A stretch of 64,000 bases of DNA, from NCBI GenBank assembly GCA_050949745.1, contig JBMNGF010000005.1:35797-99796 (forward strand), written 5' to 3'. Made by a program: the position numbers and the translations under genes. The stretch is from Syntrophaceticus sp050949745. GTDB lineage: Bacteria; Bacillota; DSM-12270; Thermacetogeniales; Thermacetogeniaceae. The notes beneath the pieces were generated by a model. That model was not told the DNA's origin. It ran no database searches and was given only the letters and a program-made list of their open reading frames with translations. This document shows positions 16,370 to 25,625 of the stretch, in pieces (within the stretch, counting starts at the first letter, position 1; the number at the start of each line of letters is the position of its first letter).

Positions 16370-16995
16370 TGACCAGCTTGCAGCGGGCCTTACGGCGGGC
16401 TTCTTTTCCTCTTAGTTATAGTAAGGGGTATAATCCGCGTCCAAAGTTATCTTTCGGCCCTCCTTTGGGAGTAGGTGTGGCAGGACTGCGGGAGTATATG
16501 GATCTTGAATTAACCGAGGGTATAAATGTAGAGGACTATCTCAATTGCCTGAACTGTCTACTGCTGCCGGGCATTCGCGCAAATAGCCTGACAACTGTCT
16601 CATCAGGGGATGTGGGGCTGGGGAAACTGATCAACTGTGGGCATTATCTGATAAATATTGCAGAGGGCCATGATGCTGATTGGGAGCAGTTGTTTTATAG
16701 TGGCGAAAGGGAGGAGACCTGGTGTTATGAAAGGCCAGGGGATGGGAAGGTCTATAATGTATCTGAAGCGATCATCAAAAGTGATATTTATCATGAGGGA
16801 GAAGGCTTAATTCTAAGTGTTTTACTGAAAGTGGGTAATGGTGAGGTTCCTCTGCGGGTGCTGCTGGGTTTCCTGGAGGACAAGCAAGGAGCAGAACTGC
16901 TTCCTTCTATGGTTACTCGCACTGGGCTTTACCAATTAGATAAAGGTTGCTTATTCGATCCGTTGGGAAAGCAGAAGAATTTAATCGAAGGTTGA
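16303..16995 (+). CDS. DUF2344 / TIGR03936 radical-SAM-linked protein
   Basis: Starts MPRYRLEYAKNGTARFLSHRE, the hallmark of this family, which accompanies the B12 radical SAM gene either as a fusion or a neighbour. Role unknown; a tRNA or RNA modification partnership has been guessed for the pair but the sequence does not show it. ATG 16303 is preceded by GGAGGAGGGAAAGG. 230 residues; the next gene starts 6 bases after the stop. Confidence 0.88.
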   Translation: MPRYRLEYAKNGTARFLSHRELMTSLQRALRRASFPLSYSKGYNPRPKLSFGPPLGVGVAGLREYMDLELTEGINVEDYLNCLNCLLLPGIRANSLTTVSSGDVGLGKLINCGHYLINIAEGHDADWEQLFYSGEREETWCYERPGDGKVYNVSEAIIKSDIYHEGEGLILSVLLKVGNGEVPLRVLLGFLEDKQGAELLPSMVTRTGLYQLDKGCLFDPLGKQKNLIEG

Positions 16996-17001
16996 GGGGA
17001 A

Positions 17002-18663
17002 ATGCAAAAAGAAATCTATGTTTGTGTAACAAAGGAAGAAACAAAGGCTGCTGTGTTAGAAAACCGCAAGTTGGTGGAAGTTTACCTTGATCGTTCATTT
17101 CAAAAGCGTTTAGCGGGTAACATTTATAAAGGAAAGGTGGCCAATGTGCTGCCAGGGATGCAGGCAGCTTTCGTTAATATTGGTTTGGAGAGAAATGCCT
17201 TTTTGTATGTAGAAGATGCTAGGCCAAATAAAAGCAAGTCGCTGCCTATTCAAAACATGCTCCGTGAGGGACAGGATGTTTTAGTCCAGGTGATTAAGGA
17301 ACCTTTTGGGAACAAGGGGGCCCGGGTGACTTCCCATTTAAACTTCCCAGGTCGCTATGTTGTTTTTATGCCTGAATATAATTCTATTGGGGTTTCCCGC
17401 CGCATTAAATCAGAACGGGAACGGGAACGTTTAAAGAAAATAGCTGAAGAGGTGAGTATTCCAGGCTGTGGCCTAATAGTGCGTACTGCTGCTGAAGGTA
17501 TCACAGCAGAGGAACTGAATAAGGATATCCGGGAATTACATCAGCGCTGGAAGATGGTCAAAGAGAAGGCTAAATACAAGGCTGCACCTGCTGTGCTTCA
17601 CCAGGAACTAGAACTAGTTTCCTGGGTTCTGCGCGATCTTTTTGGGGAAGATGTTGACCGCTTAACGACAAATGACCCTGATACATACGAAAAGATTATA
17701 GAATTAGTTCCGGCATTTGATTCCCATTACAGCAGCAAGGTTTTTCTAACTACTGAAGATGTAGATGCCAATGAGCTGGACCAGGAGATGTACAAAGCTC
17801 TGCGTCCCAAGGTCTGGATGAAAAACGGAGGGTATCTTGTTATAGATGAAGCAGAGGCACTTACTGTCATCGATGTGAATACAGGTAAATATACTGGGGT
17901 CAAGAATTTTGCAGAGACTATTTTTCGTACCAATATAGAGGCTGTCCAGGAGATCGTGCGACAGATCAGGTTGCGTAATTTGGGGGGAATCATAATTATC
18001 GATTTTATTGATATGGAACTCTCAGAGCACCGCAGTGAGGTGGTCCGACAGTTGGAGGAGGAACTGAAAAAAGATAAAACTAGAACCTGTGTGCTCGGCC
18101 TTACTCAGTTGGGTTTGGTAGAGCTTACCAGGAAAAAGGTGCGTCCCAGTTTAAGCAGTCTGATCGAGCGTCCCTGCCCTTACTGTGAAGGAACGGGAAA
18201 GGTGCTTTCTGAAGAGACAGTGAGTATGCAGGCTTGTTCTGAGATCAGAGCCTTGGCTGAAAGAGAAAGGGGAAATGCTGCGGGAATTCTTGTGGAAGTA
18301 CATCCTTCTGTGGCAGCCTTTCTCATTGGCGGAGGTGGAGGTCATCTCAGGGAACTAGAAAAGGAAATTGGTAAAAAGATCATCATTAAAGGGAGTGACA
18401 ACACTCATCAGGAAGATGTGCAGGTAAGAGCACTTTACAGTAAGGATGAGATTGATGCTCTATCAGCACCGGTTAAAGTCGGAGAGATCCTGGATGTAGA
18501 AGTGGAAGAGATACATGCTACTAACCCTAATGATGGTATTGCCCGGATTCAGGGCTATATAGTGGATATCGAGGGGGCCAGTGACTTGGTGGGGAAGCAG
18601 GCAACTGTCAAAGTTGAAAAGGTCTGCCGCACCTGTGCCAGGGCACGGGTTCTTGAGAAGTGA
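17002..18663 (+). CDS. rng: Ribonuclease G/E
   Basis: An endoribonuclease for rRNA maturation and mRNA turnover. It has an S1 domain (about residues 35-115), the DNase I-like catalytic domain with aspartates D291 (VIDVNTGK) and D334 (IIIDFID), and the zinc-link cysteines C392 and C395 (CPYC). The spacings 43 and 58 are the same as between D303, D346 and C404 of E. coli RNase E. At 553 residues it lacks the long C-terminal scaffold of RNase E. It usually precedes rplU in Clostridia, as here. Confidence 0.95.
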   Translation: MQKEIYVCVTKEETKAAVLENRKLVEVYLDRSFQKRLAGNIYKGKVANVLPGMQAAFVNIGLERNAFLYVEDARPNKSKSLPIQNMLREGQDVLVQVIKEPFGNKGARVTSHLNFPGRYVVFMPEYNSIGVSRRIKSERERERLKKIAEEVSIPGCGLIVRTAAEGITAEELNKDIRELHQRWKMVKEKAKYKAAPAVLHQELELVSWVLRDLFGEDVDRLTTNDPDTYEKIIELVPAFDSHYSSKVFLTTEDVDANELDQEMYKALRPKVWMKNGGYLVIDEAEALTVIDVNTGKYTGVKNFAETIFRTNIEAVQEIVRQIRLRNLGGIIIIDFIDMELSEHRSEVVRQLEEELKKDKTRTCVLGLTQLGLVELTRKKVRPSLSSLIERPCPYCEGTGKVLSEETVSMQACSEIRALAERERGNAAGILVEVHPSVAAFLIGGGGGHLRELEKEIGKKIIIKGSDNTHQEDVQVRALYSKDEIDALSAPVKVGEILDVEVEEIHATNPNDGIARIQGYIVDIEGASDLVGKQATVKVEKVCRTCARARVLEK

Positions 18664-18683
18664 GATTTGCGGAGGGAGCCGCG

Positions 18684-18746
18684 GGTGCCTGGCACCGTGA
18701 GAAACAGAATAATTAAATGACAACAAATCAAACGGTGCCAGGCACC
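18684..18746 (+). repeat. 63-bp palindrome-ended repeat, copy 3
   Basis: Same ends and orientation as the copy at 14150, with one C-to-T difference in the centre (AATTAAATG instead of AATCAAATG). It lies between the RNase G stop codon and the rplU promoter. Confidence 0.85.
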
Positions 18747-18771
18747 CTAGATCGATTAACGACCATTTTCC

Positions 18772-18800
18772 TTGACACCGGGGGTGTGAGGTGCTAAAAT
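18772..18800 (+). promoter_or_regulatory. Sigma-A promoter of rplU
   Basis: TTGACA and TAAAAT are separated by exactly 17 bases. Transcription would start near 18807, leaving a leader of about 88 bases before rplU. Confidence 0.85.
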
Positions 18801-18806
18801 TCCGTT

Positions 18807-18894
18807 GTAACTGTTGTATAAATAACGCTCGGGATGGGTCTTAAAGAGCTTAGTGTGATGCCACCCTGGAATTCCGGCGAAGGAGGAAGATTTA
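18807..18894 (+). promoter_or_regulatory. 5' leader of rplU, possible L21 autoregulatory RNA
   Basis: The leader contains pairing segments (GGGT with ACCC around a 25-base loop; TGGAATTCCGG just before the ribosome site GGAGGA). Firmicute rplU genes often carry an L21 leader that represses the operon. The position fits, but I could not confirm the consensus by eye. Confidence 0.4.
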
Positions 18895-19239
18895 ATGTTT
18901 GCAATTGTAGAAACAGGTGGTAAACAGTATAATGTTCACCAAGGCAGCGTGCTACGAGTAGAAAAGATCGATGCTGCTGAGGGAGATGAGCTAGTATTGG
19001 ATAAGGTGCTGGCAGTAGGTGTTGATGGAGAACTGCAGATAGGAACCCCTTATGTATCTGGGGCACAGGTAAAAGCCAAGGTGCTCAGACAGGGGAAGGG
19101 TAAAAAAATACTTGTTTTCAAATACAAACCCAAGAAGAATTACCGCCGCCGCAAGGGTCATCGTCAACTGTTTACAGAGTTGATGATACAGGAGATATCC
19201 CTCGGGCAGCAGGATAAAAACGCTGCTGTAGAGTCATAA
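18895..19239 (+). CDS. rplU: 50S ribosomal protein L21
   Basis: 114 residues, starting MFAIVETGGKQYNV, with the C-terminal basic motif KPKKNYRRRKGHRQ. It binds 23S rRNA in the large subunit. The last ten residues are an extra tail. Ribosome site GGAGGA. First gene after a consensus promoter. Confidence 0.98.
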   Translation: MFAIVETGGKQYNVHQGSVLRVEKIDAAEGDELVLDKVLAVGVDGELQIGTPYVSGAQVKAKVLRQGKGKKILVFKYKPKKNYRRRKGHRQLFTELMIQEISLGQQDKNAAVES

Positions 19240-19251
19240 CACTGCAAAATT

Positions 19252-19379
19252 ATGATCCATGCTAGGTTTTTAGGAAATGAAGATAGAAGTATCAGGTGAT
19301 CTCGGAAACCATGCAAATGGAAATGAGAGGTTCTCCGGGAGTAACGGAAAATATCTTGAAATGAGGAGGTGTCATAATA
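19252..19379 (+). pseudogene. Possible decayed prp (L27-processing protease) remnant
   Basis: In most Firmicutes prp sits between rplU and rpmA. Here only about 140 bases remain. One frame reads MIHARFLGNEDRSIR then stops; another frame continues IEVSGDLGNHANGNE, loosely like the start of Prp (MIxAxI...DG.I..FEVSGHA). This is weak evidence. What is certain is that no intact prp is present here. Confidence 0.25.
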
Positions 19380-19640
19380 ATGGCAACTAAAAAAGGAGTA
19401 GGTAGTTCACGCAACGGGCGGGACAGTGAGTCTAAGAGGCTTGGTGTGAAGAGGGGTGACGGCCAGTATGTCAGTGCCGGGAATATTATTATCCGCCAGC
19501 GGGGGACAAAGATCAATCCTGGTTGGAATGTAGGCCGTGGAAAGGATGACACCCTTTTTGCTCTGTCTGATGGTTATGTGAAGTTCGAGGCAAAGGGTAA
19601 GAACAAGAAACAGGTCAGTGTTTACGCTGAAATGGCCTAA
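19380..19640 (+). CDS. rpmA: 50S ribosomal protein L27
   Basis: 86 residues beginning MATKKGVGSSRNGRDSESKR. Firmicutes with Prp make L27 with an N-terminal extension (such as MLRLDLQFFA in B. subtilis) that Prp removes; this protein lacks it, in line with the missing prp gene. An in-frame stop directly upstream of ATG 19380 excludes a longer start. Ribosome site GAGGAGG. Confidence 0.97.
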   Translation: MATKKGVGSSRNGRDSESKRLGVKRGDGQYVSAGNIIIRQRGTKINPGWNVGRGKDDTLFALSDGYVKFEAKGKNKKQVSVYAEMA

Positions 19641-19657
19641 ATATTGATAAGCAGGAC

Positions 19658-19687
19658 TTCCCCTGGCCTTAGGACCAGGGGAAATTT
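19658..19687 (+). terminator. Hairpin terminator after rpmA
   Basis: TTCCCCTGG pairs with CCAGGGGAA over a 9-base loop. The following T-run is short (ATTTG), so termination may be partial and obgE may be partly cotranscribed. Confidence 0.6.
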
Positions 19688-19728
19688 GTTATTATCCACT
19701 TTTATCGTGGGTTTGCGAGGTTAAGTGT

Positions 19729-21009
19729 ATGTTTTATGATTATGCTAAAATCTATATTAAGGCTGGGGACGGTGGGAATGGATGTGTTGCCTTCCGCCGT
19801 GAGAAGTACGTTGCCGCAGGTGGCCCCAGTGGTGGAGATGGCGGACGAGGTGGCAGTGTAGTGTTTGTCGCTGATCGTAATGTCCAAACTCTGATCGATT
19901 TCCGCTATCGCAAGCATTATAAAGCAGAGCGTGGAGAACATGGCAGAGGGAAGAATCAGCACGGCAAAAATGGTGCTGATTTAATTGTGCAGGTACCTGT
20001 AGGTACTGTTGTCCGGGATTATGAAGGGTCATTTTCCGCTGATCTCAAGAGAGATGGGCAACAGATTATCGTAGCTCGGGGTGGAAAGGGTGGCAGAGGC
20101 AATGCCCGCTTTAAAACACCGAAACTGCAAGCACCACGCTTTGCTGAGCGGGGGGATCCGGGGGATGAGCTGACAGTGGAACTGGAGCTCAAACTGCTGG
20201 CTGATGTAGGGTTTATCGGCTTTCCCAATGCGGGAAAATCAAGCCTGCTGAGTCGAATTTCAGCGGCACGCCCAAAAGTTGCTGACTATCCTTTTACTAC
20301 ACTGAGTCCTGAATTGGGTGTTGTCCAGGTAGGTGAACGCAGTTTTGTTGCGGCAGATCTGCCGGGTCTTATTGCCGGGGCGCATACAGGTGCTGGTTTA
20401 GGACATCGCTTCTTGCGTCATGTAGAGCGCACCATGGTGCTTCTTTTGGTCGTGGACACAGCTGGGACGGAAGGCCGGGATCCCAGCGAGGATACCTGGA
20501 CCATTCTGCAGGAACTGAAGCTCTACCAACAGGAATTGGCGAAAAAACCTTTGCTCATCGCCGCCAACAAGATGGATCTGCCTGAAGCTGCAGATAAGCT
20601 TTCATCTCTGCAGCAGAAGTTTCCGGAACTGGAGATCTACCCGATTTCTACAGTAACCGGGGCTGGGCTTAAGGAGCTTTTATATGCTATTGCCAGTCAA
20701 GTGGAGAAAGCAGCAGAAATGTCAGATGAACAAGAGATAGAGGCTGAAGAGGAGATACGCCTTGTAACAGCCGATGAGTTACAGGATAAGAGTTTTGATA
20801 TTATTAGGCTGGAGGATGGGGCCTTTCAGATCTCAGGAAAGGTTCTTGAGCGTTTGGTGAAACGTCTGGACCTGGAAATTGCCGATGCTTTCAGCTATTT
20901 TCAGCATATCATACGCAGAATGGGTGTTGAGGATGCCCTGCGTGCGGCTGGAATTAAGCAGGGAGATACAGTAATCATCGGTGACTTTGTATTTGAGTGG
21001 CAGGCTTAA
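19729..21009 (+). CDS. obgE: GTPase Obg
   Basis: A ribosome-associated GTPase for 50S assembly and stress control. It has the glycine-rich Obg fold (residues 1-158, many GG repeats), the G domain with GFPNAGKSS starting at G164, DLPGLI and NKMD, and a C-terminal OCT domain (about 345-426). ATG 19729 follows GAGGT. Length of 426 residues is normal. Confidence 0.97.
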   Translation: MFYDYAKIYIKAGDGGNGCVAFRREKYVAAGGPSGGDGGRGGSVVFVADRNVQTLIDFRYRKHYKAERGEHGRGKNQHGKNGADLIVQVPVGTVVRDYEGSFSADLKRDGQQIIVARGGKGGRGNARFKTPKLQAPRFAERGDPGDELTVELELKLLADVGFIGFPNAGKSSLLSRISAARPKVADYPFTTLSPELGVVQVGERSFVAADLPGLIAGAHTGAGLGHRFLRHVERTMVLLLVVDTAGTEGRDPSEDTWTILQELKLYQQELAKKPLLIAANKMDLPEAADKLSSLQQKFPELEIYPISTVTGAGLKELLYAIASQVEKAAEMSDEQEIEAEEEIRLVTADELQDKSFDIIRLEDGAFQISGKVLERLVKRLDLEIADAFSYFQHIIRRMGVEDALRAAGIKQGDTVIIGDFVFEWQA

Positions 21010-21049
21010 AAATCAATAAAACACAAGTGAAAGATGCGGGTGGCAGGAA

Positions 21050-21340
21050 TTGCTGACAGGAAAACAGAAAAGATATTTACGTTCCCTAGCTGTTCAGATA
21101 AGTCCAAGTCTTCAGGTAGGGAAGTTAGGGATCAGCGATAATGTGGTGCTCCAATTGGAAGAAGCCTTGACAGCACGGGAGTTGGCCAAGGTGCGGGTGC
21201 TTAGCAGTAGCCCTGTCAAGGTCAATGATGTGGCTTCTATTTTGAGTGAACGGACTGAATCTGACATCGTACAGGTGATTGGCCGCAGTATTGTTTTCTA
21301 TAGACAGGGCGAAAAGCCAGAGATTACACTACCGGAATAG
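21050..21340 (+). CDS. yhbY: YhbY-family CRM-domain RNA-binding protein
   Basis: 96 residues starting LTGKQKRYLRSLA, with the GKLGISDN GxxG-type loop typical of the CRM fold that binds pre-50S ribosomal RNA. The TTG start at 21050 follows GGTGGCAGGAA. It sits between obgE and proB, a common Firmicute order. Confidence 0.9.
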   Translation: MLTGKQKRYLRSLAVQISPSLQVGKLGISDNVVLQLEEALTARELAKVRVLSSSPVKVNDVASILSERTESDIVQVIGRSIVFYRQGEKPEITLPE

Positions 21341-21362
21341 TGGTTTGAATGGAGAAATGTTG

Positions 21363-22511
21363 ATGACTGGTTGTGAGCGCGCAAAATTAAAAAGTGCCCA
21401 TCGGATTGTAGTTAAAGTGGGCACAAAGATCATCTGTGGCAGCAGTGGACATCTCGATCTGCAGCGTATGGAAAGACTTGTGCAGGATTTGGCTTCTCTT
21501 TGGGAAGAGGGGCGAGAGGTGATTCTTGTCAGCTCAGGATCTATCGGAGCCGGTGTAGGTAGGTTGGGACTCCTTCCCAACAAACCCAGGACTATTCCTG
21601 AAAAGCAGGCAGCAGCAGCTGTCGGCCAGGGGATTCTCATGCAGCACTATGAAACCTATTTTACACCACAAGGTATTATCGTAGCTCAGGTACTCCTTAC
21701 CAGAGAGGATATGACCAGCCGTGAACGTTATTTGAATGCCCGACATACTCTGCAGTCCCTTTTGGGTTTTCGAGCTATCCCTATCGTTAATGAGAATGAT
21801 ACAGTGGCAGTGGAGGAGATCCGTTTCGGAGATAATGATACACTGGCAGCTCTGGTGGCCTGTTTGGTTGATGCTGATCTCCTGATTCTGCTTACTGATC
21901 TTGACGGCTATTATACAGATGATCCCCAAAAAAATATGGATGCAGAATTGATCCCTGAGATTCATAAAATCACACCGGAGATCGAAGCCGGTGCCGGCGG
22001 GCGTGGGTCGGCTTTGGCTACCGGGGGGATGGAAACAAAGCTCATGGCAGCCAAAATAACCATGCAGGCCGGAATACCTCTTGTGATTGCCAGCGGCATG
22101 AGAAAGGGGATACTTCAGACAGTATTAGAGGGAGAGTCTGTTGGTACGCTTTTTGTGCCTCAGGATGACCGTATGCAAGCACGAAAGTTCTGGATAGCCT
22201 TTGGATCTCCAGTCCAGGGGAAGGTTTTTATAGATGATGGTGCCGCAGATGCTTTATTAAAAAAGGGAAAAAGCCTTCTTCCCAGTGGTGTGGTAAGGGT
22301 AGAAGGGACATTTACTGCTGGGAATGTGGTCGGTATTATAGGCATGTCCGGGCAGGAGATCGCCAGAGGTATCAGTAATTATCCGATCGAAGAACTGCAG
22401 TTGATTAAAGGACATAATAGTAGAGAAATACAAAAGATCTTAGGATATCATGATTATGATGAAGTTGTGCATAGGGACAATCTAACGATTGTTTCCAATG
22501 ATCATAATTGA
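21363..22511 (+). CDS. proB: Glutamate 5-kinase (intact copy)
   Basis: Phosphorylates glutamate in the first step of proline synthesis; the product passes to ProA. The amino acid kinase domain (residues 1-260: IVVKVGTKI, VSSGSIGAG, NENDTV, LLTDLDGYY, GGMETKL) is followed by a PUA domain. ATG 21363 is 8 bases after GGAG; ATG 21357 is also possible. From base 21922 (codon 187) to its end the gene lies inside the duplicated segment. Confidence 0.96.
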   Translation: MTGCERAKLKSAHRIVVKVGTKIICGSSGHLDLQRMERLVQDLASLWEEGREVILVSSGSIGAGVGRLGLLPNKPRTIPEKQAAAAVGQGILMQHYETYFTPQGIIVAQVLLTREDMTSRERYLNARHTLQSLLGFRAIPIVNENDTVAVEEIRFGDNDTLAALVACLVDADLLILLTDLDGYYTDDPQKNMDAELIPEIHKITPEIEAGAGGRGSALATGGMETKLMAAKITMQAGIPLVIASGMRKGILQTVLEGESVGTLFVPQDDRMQARKFWIAFGSPVQGKVFIDDGAADALLKKGKSLLPSGVVRVEGTFTAGNVVGIIGMSGQEIARGISNYPIEELQLIKGHNSREIQKILGYHDYDEVVHRDNLTIVSNDHN

Positions 22512-22526
22512 GAGGGGGTTAGTAAC

Positions 22527-23780
22527 ATGCTGAAAAAGCAGATGCAAGATATTGGAGAGTTAGCTAAAAGTGCATCCTACCAACTGTCAGTAGTATCTAC
22601 TGAGGTTAAGAATCAGGCTCTGCAAGCCATGGCCAGAGCGCTGCAGGAAAGGACAGAGATGATCCTGGAAGCTAACAAACAGGATATGGAAGCGGGACGG
22701 GCGAAAGGTTTAAGTGATGCTTTGTTGGATCGCTTGCTGCTCACCCCAGAGCGCATTAATATTATGGCTGAAGGCCTGCAGGCGCTTGTTGGTCTTCCTG
22801 ATCCTGTCGGTGAGATAACTAAGGTCTCGGTCAGGCCAAACGGACTGCGGGTAGGAAAGATGAGAATGCCGTTGGGGGTTATCGGGATAATCTATGAGGC
22901 TCGCCCCAATGTTACTGTGGATGCTGCCGGATTATGCCTCAAGTCAGGAAATGCAGTGATCTTAAGGGGTGGATCTGAGGCATTGAATTCCAACCTGGCT
23001 CTGTCTAATGTAATCAGTGCCGCTGCTGTAAGTGCTGGGATTCCCGAAGGGGCGATTCAGTTGATTTCGACAACAGATCGGGAAGCAGCCAGCATTTTGA
23101 TGACGATGAATGATTATATAGATGTTTTGATTCCCCGGGGTGGAAGAGGGTTGATCAATGCGGTGATTGCTCAGGCTACAGTGCCTGTGCTGCAGACCGG
23201 TACCGGGAATTGCCATACCTATGTGGAAGAGGATGCTGACCTGGATACAGCTCTAAAGATAGTGGTGAATGCCAAAACCCAACGCCCCGGTGTATGCAAT
23301 GCTATGGAGTCTCTGCTGGTGAATGCCAAGGTAGCTGATGAATTTTTGCCTTCTGTAGTTGACGCTCTCCAGGAGAAGGGTGTTGAAGTGCGGGGCTGTT
23401 CCAGGACAGTAGCGATCTGTTCCGATTGTGTTCCGGCAGTAGAGGATGATTGGGGAACCGAATACTTAGATTTGATTTTGGCAGTAAAGGTAGTGGAGGA
23501 TCTAGAAGAAGCTATTGCACATATTAATAGCTATGGCAGCAAACACTCGGAGGCGATAATTACCAACAGCTATCAAAAGGCAACTCAATTCATACAAAGG
23601 GTTGATGGAGCTGCTGTTTTTGTTAATGCCTCAACACGCTTTACAGATGGCAACCAGTTTGGTCTTGGGGCTGAGATCGGGATCAGTACACAAAAACTGC
23701 ATGCTCGTGGGCCGATGGGGCTTGAGGAGCTAACATCTATGAAATTTATCGTTTTCGGTGATGGCCAGATCAGGTTATAA
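22527..23780 (+). CDS. proA: Gamma-glutamyl phosphate reductase (intact copy)
   Basis: Reduces glutamyl phosphate to the semialdehyde with NADPH, second step of proline synthesis. The 417-residue aldehyde-dehydrogenase-fold protein has IYEARPNVTVDA, the TGNCHTYVE segment, and the catalytic cysteine C257 in RPGVCNA. ATG 22527 follows GAGGGGG, 15 bases after proB. Entirely within copy 1 of the duplication. Confidence 0.97.
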   Translation: MLKKQMQDIGELAKSASYQLSVVSTEVKNQALQAMARALQERTEMILEANKQDMEAGRAKGLSDALLDRLLLTPERINIMAEGLQALVGLPDPVGEITKVSVRPNGLRVGKMRMPLGVIGIIYEARPNVTVDAAGLCLKSGNAVILRGGSEALNSNLALSNVISAAAVSAGIPEGAIQLISTTDREAASILMTMNDYIDVLIPRGGRGLINAVIAQATVPVLQTGTGNCHTYVEEDADLDTALKIVVNAKTQRPGVCNAMESLLVNAKVADEFLPSVVDALQEKGVEVRGCSRTVAICSDCVPAVEDDWGTEYLDLILAVKVVEDLEEAIAHINSYGSKHSEAIITNSYQKATQFIQRVDGAAVFVNASTRFTDGNQFGLGAEIGISTQKLHARGPMGLEELTSMKFIVFGDGQIRL

Positions 23781-23805
23781 AGCAGTAAAAGAGGGGCAAA
23801 TACAT

Positions 23806-24432
23806 ATGAAGAGGCAGCGGATTGGGATACTTGGAGGTACATTTGACCCTATACACAATGGGCACCTGGTGACAGCTGAAACTGCAAGGGAACAGTTTGC
23901 CTTGGAAAGGGTCATCTTTATGCCTACAGGTATTCCGCCTCATAAGCAAAAGGATAGAATTACAGATTTTTGGCATAGACATCTGATGCTTGTGCTGGCT
24001 GTTTTAGACAACCCTTATTTTAGCGTCAGTCGCCTTGAATATGAGCGTGGAGGAGTTACCTACACGGTTGATACGATGCGACAACTGCGTCAGGTGTATA
24101 GTGAGCAGGATACGGATCTCTATTTCATAACAGGTGTTGATACTGTTATGGATGTTTTTGGTTGGCGAAGGCCTGAAGAGCTTTTCTCTTTGTGCAAATT
24201 TATTGCAGCTACACGTCCTGGTTATGATGGACGCATTGTTAAAGATGTTTTCGGAAAGTATTATCATAATGTTATAGAGTTTTTAGAGATGCCCCAGATG
24301 GATATTTCCTCTTCAGATATCCGCAGGCGTGTACAGAAGGGGAAGTCGATCAAATACCTGGTTCCTGATAGAGTAGAGAAATACATCAGACAACAGGGTC
24401 TTTATTCTTTTAACCCTCCGGAAGTTATGTGA
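23806..24432 (+). CDS. nadD: Nicotinate-nucleotide adenylyltransferase (copy 1)
   Basis: Transfers AMP to nicotinate mononucleotide in NAD synthesis. It has the nucleotidyltransferase motif GGTFDPIHNGH (residues 10-20) and the ISSSDIR signature near the C-terminus. I use ATG 23806, preceded by GAGGGG; an earlier ATG at 23758 lies inside proA. 208 residues. Identical in protein sequence to copy 2. Confidence 0.95.
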   Translation: MKRQRIGILGGTFDPIHNGHLVTAETAREQFALERVIFMPTGIPPHKQKDRITDFWHRHLMLVLAVLDNPYFSVSRLEYERGGVTYTVDTMRQLRQVYSEQDTDLYFITGVDTVMDVFGWRRPEELFSLCKFIAATRPGYDGRIVKDVFGKYYHNVIEFLEMPQMDISSSDIRRRVQKGKSIKYLVPDRVEKYIRQQGLYSFNPPEVM

Positions 24433-24453
24433 ATAGAATATGGAAGATAGGGG

Positions 24454-25089
24454 ATGGTCTTAGTTTTCGTGAAGGATAAGGGACTGGCTCACTCAGGGGA
24501 AAGTAAAATCAGCTTGAGAATGGAAGAGTATAAAGGGATATTAAAGGACAAATTAACTGAGAAAAGGTATGATCATGCTCTTGCTGTGTGCAGCTGTGCT
24601 GCTGAACTGGCGGGTATTCATGGCCTTGATCAGAGGCAGGCAGAACTGGCAGGATTGCTGCATGACTATGCCCGGGATACGCCTCCAGATGAACTGTTGC
24701 GCATCGGGCGAGCTAGGGATTTGGTCACTCACGAAATTGAGCGGCAGTTTCCCCTTTTGCTTCACGGTCCTGTAGGAGCAGCATTGATAAAAGAAGAACT
24801 GGGCATTCATGATCCACAGGTGTTAGAAGCTGTGGCCATGCACACCTTAGCAGGCCCTGCTATGGGGAGAATTGCCCAGATTGTTTATATAGCAGATCTT
24901 ACAGCTGTAGGGAGAGATTTCCCTCTTGTTGATTATCTGCGCAAGCTATCACAGACGAGTCTTGATCAGGCACTCTTAGAGTGCATTGCCTTAAGTATTC
25001 GTTATTGTTTGGAAAAGCGTCAGCTTATCCACCCTCAGAGCATTGAGGCGTGGAATTATTATTCCAAAGAACTGAAAGGAGTGGAATGA
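24454..25089 (+). CDS. yqeK: YqeK-family HD-domain hydrolase (copy 1)
   Basis: Family members hydrolyse diadenosine tetraphosphate to ADP. HD-domain metal ligands are visible: H in RYDHALAV, HD in GLLHDYA, HGPVGA, HTLAG, and the late D in VYIADL. ATG 24454 has GGAAG upstream; ATG 24520 gives the more usual length of about 190 residues but has no clear ribosome site, so the start is uncertain. It lies between nadD and rsfS, the typical order. Confidence 0.9.
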   Translation: MVLVFVKDKGLAHSGESKISLRMEEYKGILKDKLTEKRYDHALAVCSCAAELAGIHGLDQRQAELAGLLHDYARDTPPDELLRIGRARDLVTHEIERQFPLLLHGPVGAALIKEELGIHDPQVLEAVAMHTLAGPAMGRIAQIVYIADLTAVGRDFPLVDYLRKLSQTSLDQALLECIALSIRYCLEKRQLIHPQSIEAWNYYSKELKGVE

Positions 25090-25093
25090 AATA

Positions 25094-25438
25094 TTGGATT
25101 CCGGCCAAGAAAGGGCCATCAGGGCTGCACAAGCAGCCGCCAAAAGAAAGGCTTATGATATTAAAGTGCTTGATTTGACAGGAATCTTCCCTGTAGCAGA
25201 TTACTTTATGATCTGTACAGGGCGCAGCACGACTCAGCTTGCAGCAATCCAGCAGGAGGTTGAAGATGAGCTGAAGAATGCCAGCGAATCATACCGCAGA
25301 CAGGGCAGTCCGGAATCAGGATGGATACTGCTGGATAATGGGGATGTGATTATTCACATCTTTAGCGAAGAAGCTCGGGAATTTTATGATCTCGAACATC
25401 TATGGGGTGATGCTCGGGTAATTGCGACAAATTTCTAA
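25094..25438 (+). CDS. rsfS: Ribosomal silencing factor RsfS (copy 1)
   Basis: Binds L14 and blocks subunit joining when nutrients are low. 114 residues with VLDLTGIFPVADYFMICTG and the late SGWILLDNGDVIIHIF and YDLEHLW motifs of the family. TTG 25094 is preceded by AAAGGAG, partly inside yqeK. The leuS promoter and leader follow. Confidence 0.94.
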   Translation: MDSGQERAIRAAQAAAKRKAYDIKVLDLTGIFPVADYFMICTGRSTTQLAAIQQEVEDELKNASESYRRQGSPESGWILLDNGDVIIHIFSEEAREFYDLEHLWGDARVIATNF

Positions 25439-25590
25439 GCATTTCTTGCTGCTTTGTCCTGATTATTTTTTGCAGGTGCAATTTCGATTGTTCTGGGGTT
25501 TTTTCTAAAAAGCAAGTAATATTAGTAAAGATAGAGTGCCGAGTGTAAGTAAGGGAAAATGTGGCAATGATTTTATTTATTCCGCTAGTG

Positions 25591-25619
25591 TTGACATGCT
25601 CCGCAATATTGCTTATAAT
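25591..25619 (+). promoter_or_regulatory. Consensus sigma-A promoter of the T-box leader, copy 1
   Basis: TTGACA and TATAAT, both perfect, are separated by 17 bases. Expected start near 25626, immediately ahead of T-box stem I. Confidence 0.93.
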
Positions 25620-25625
25620 AGATTT

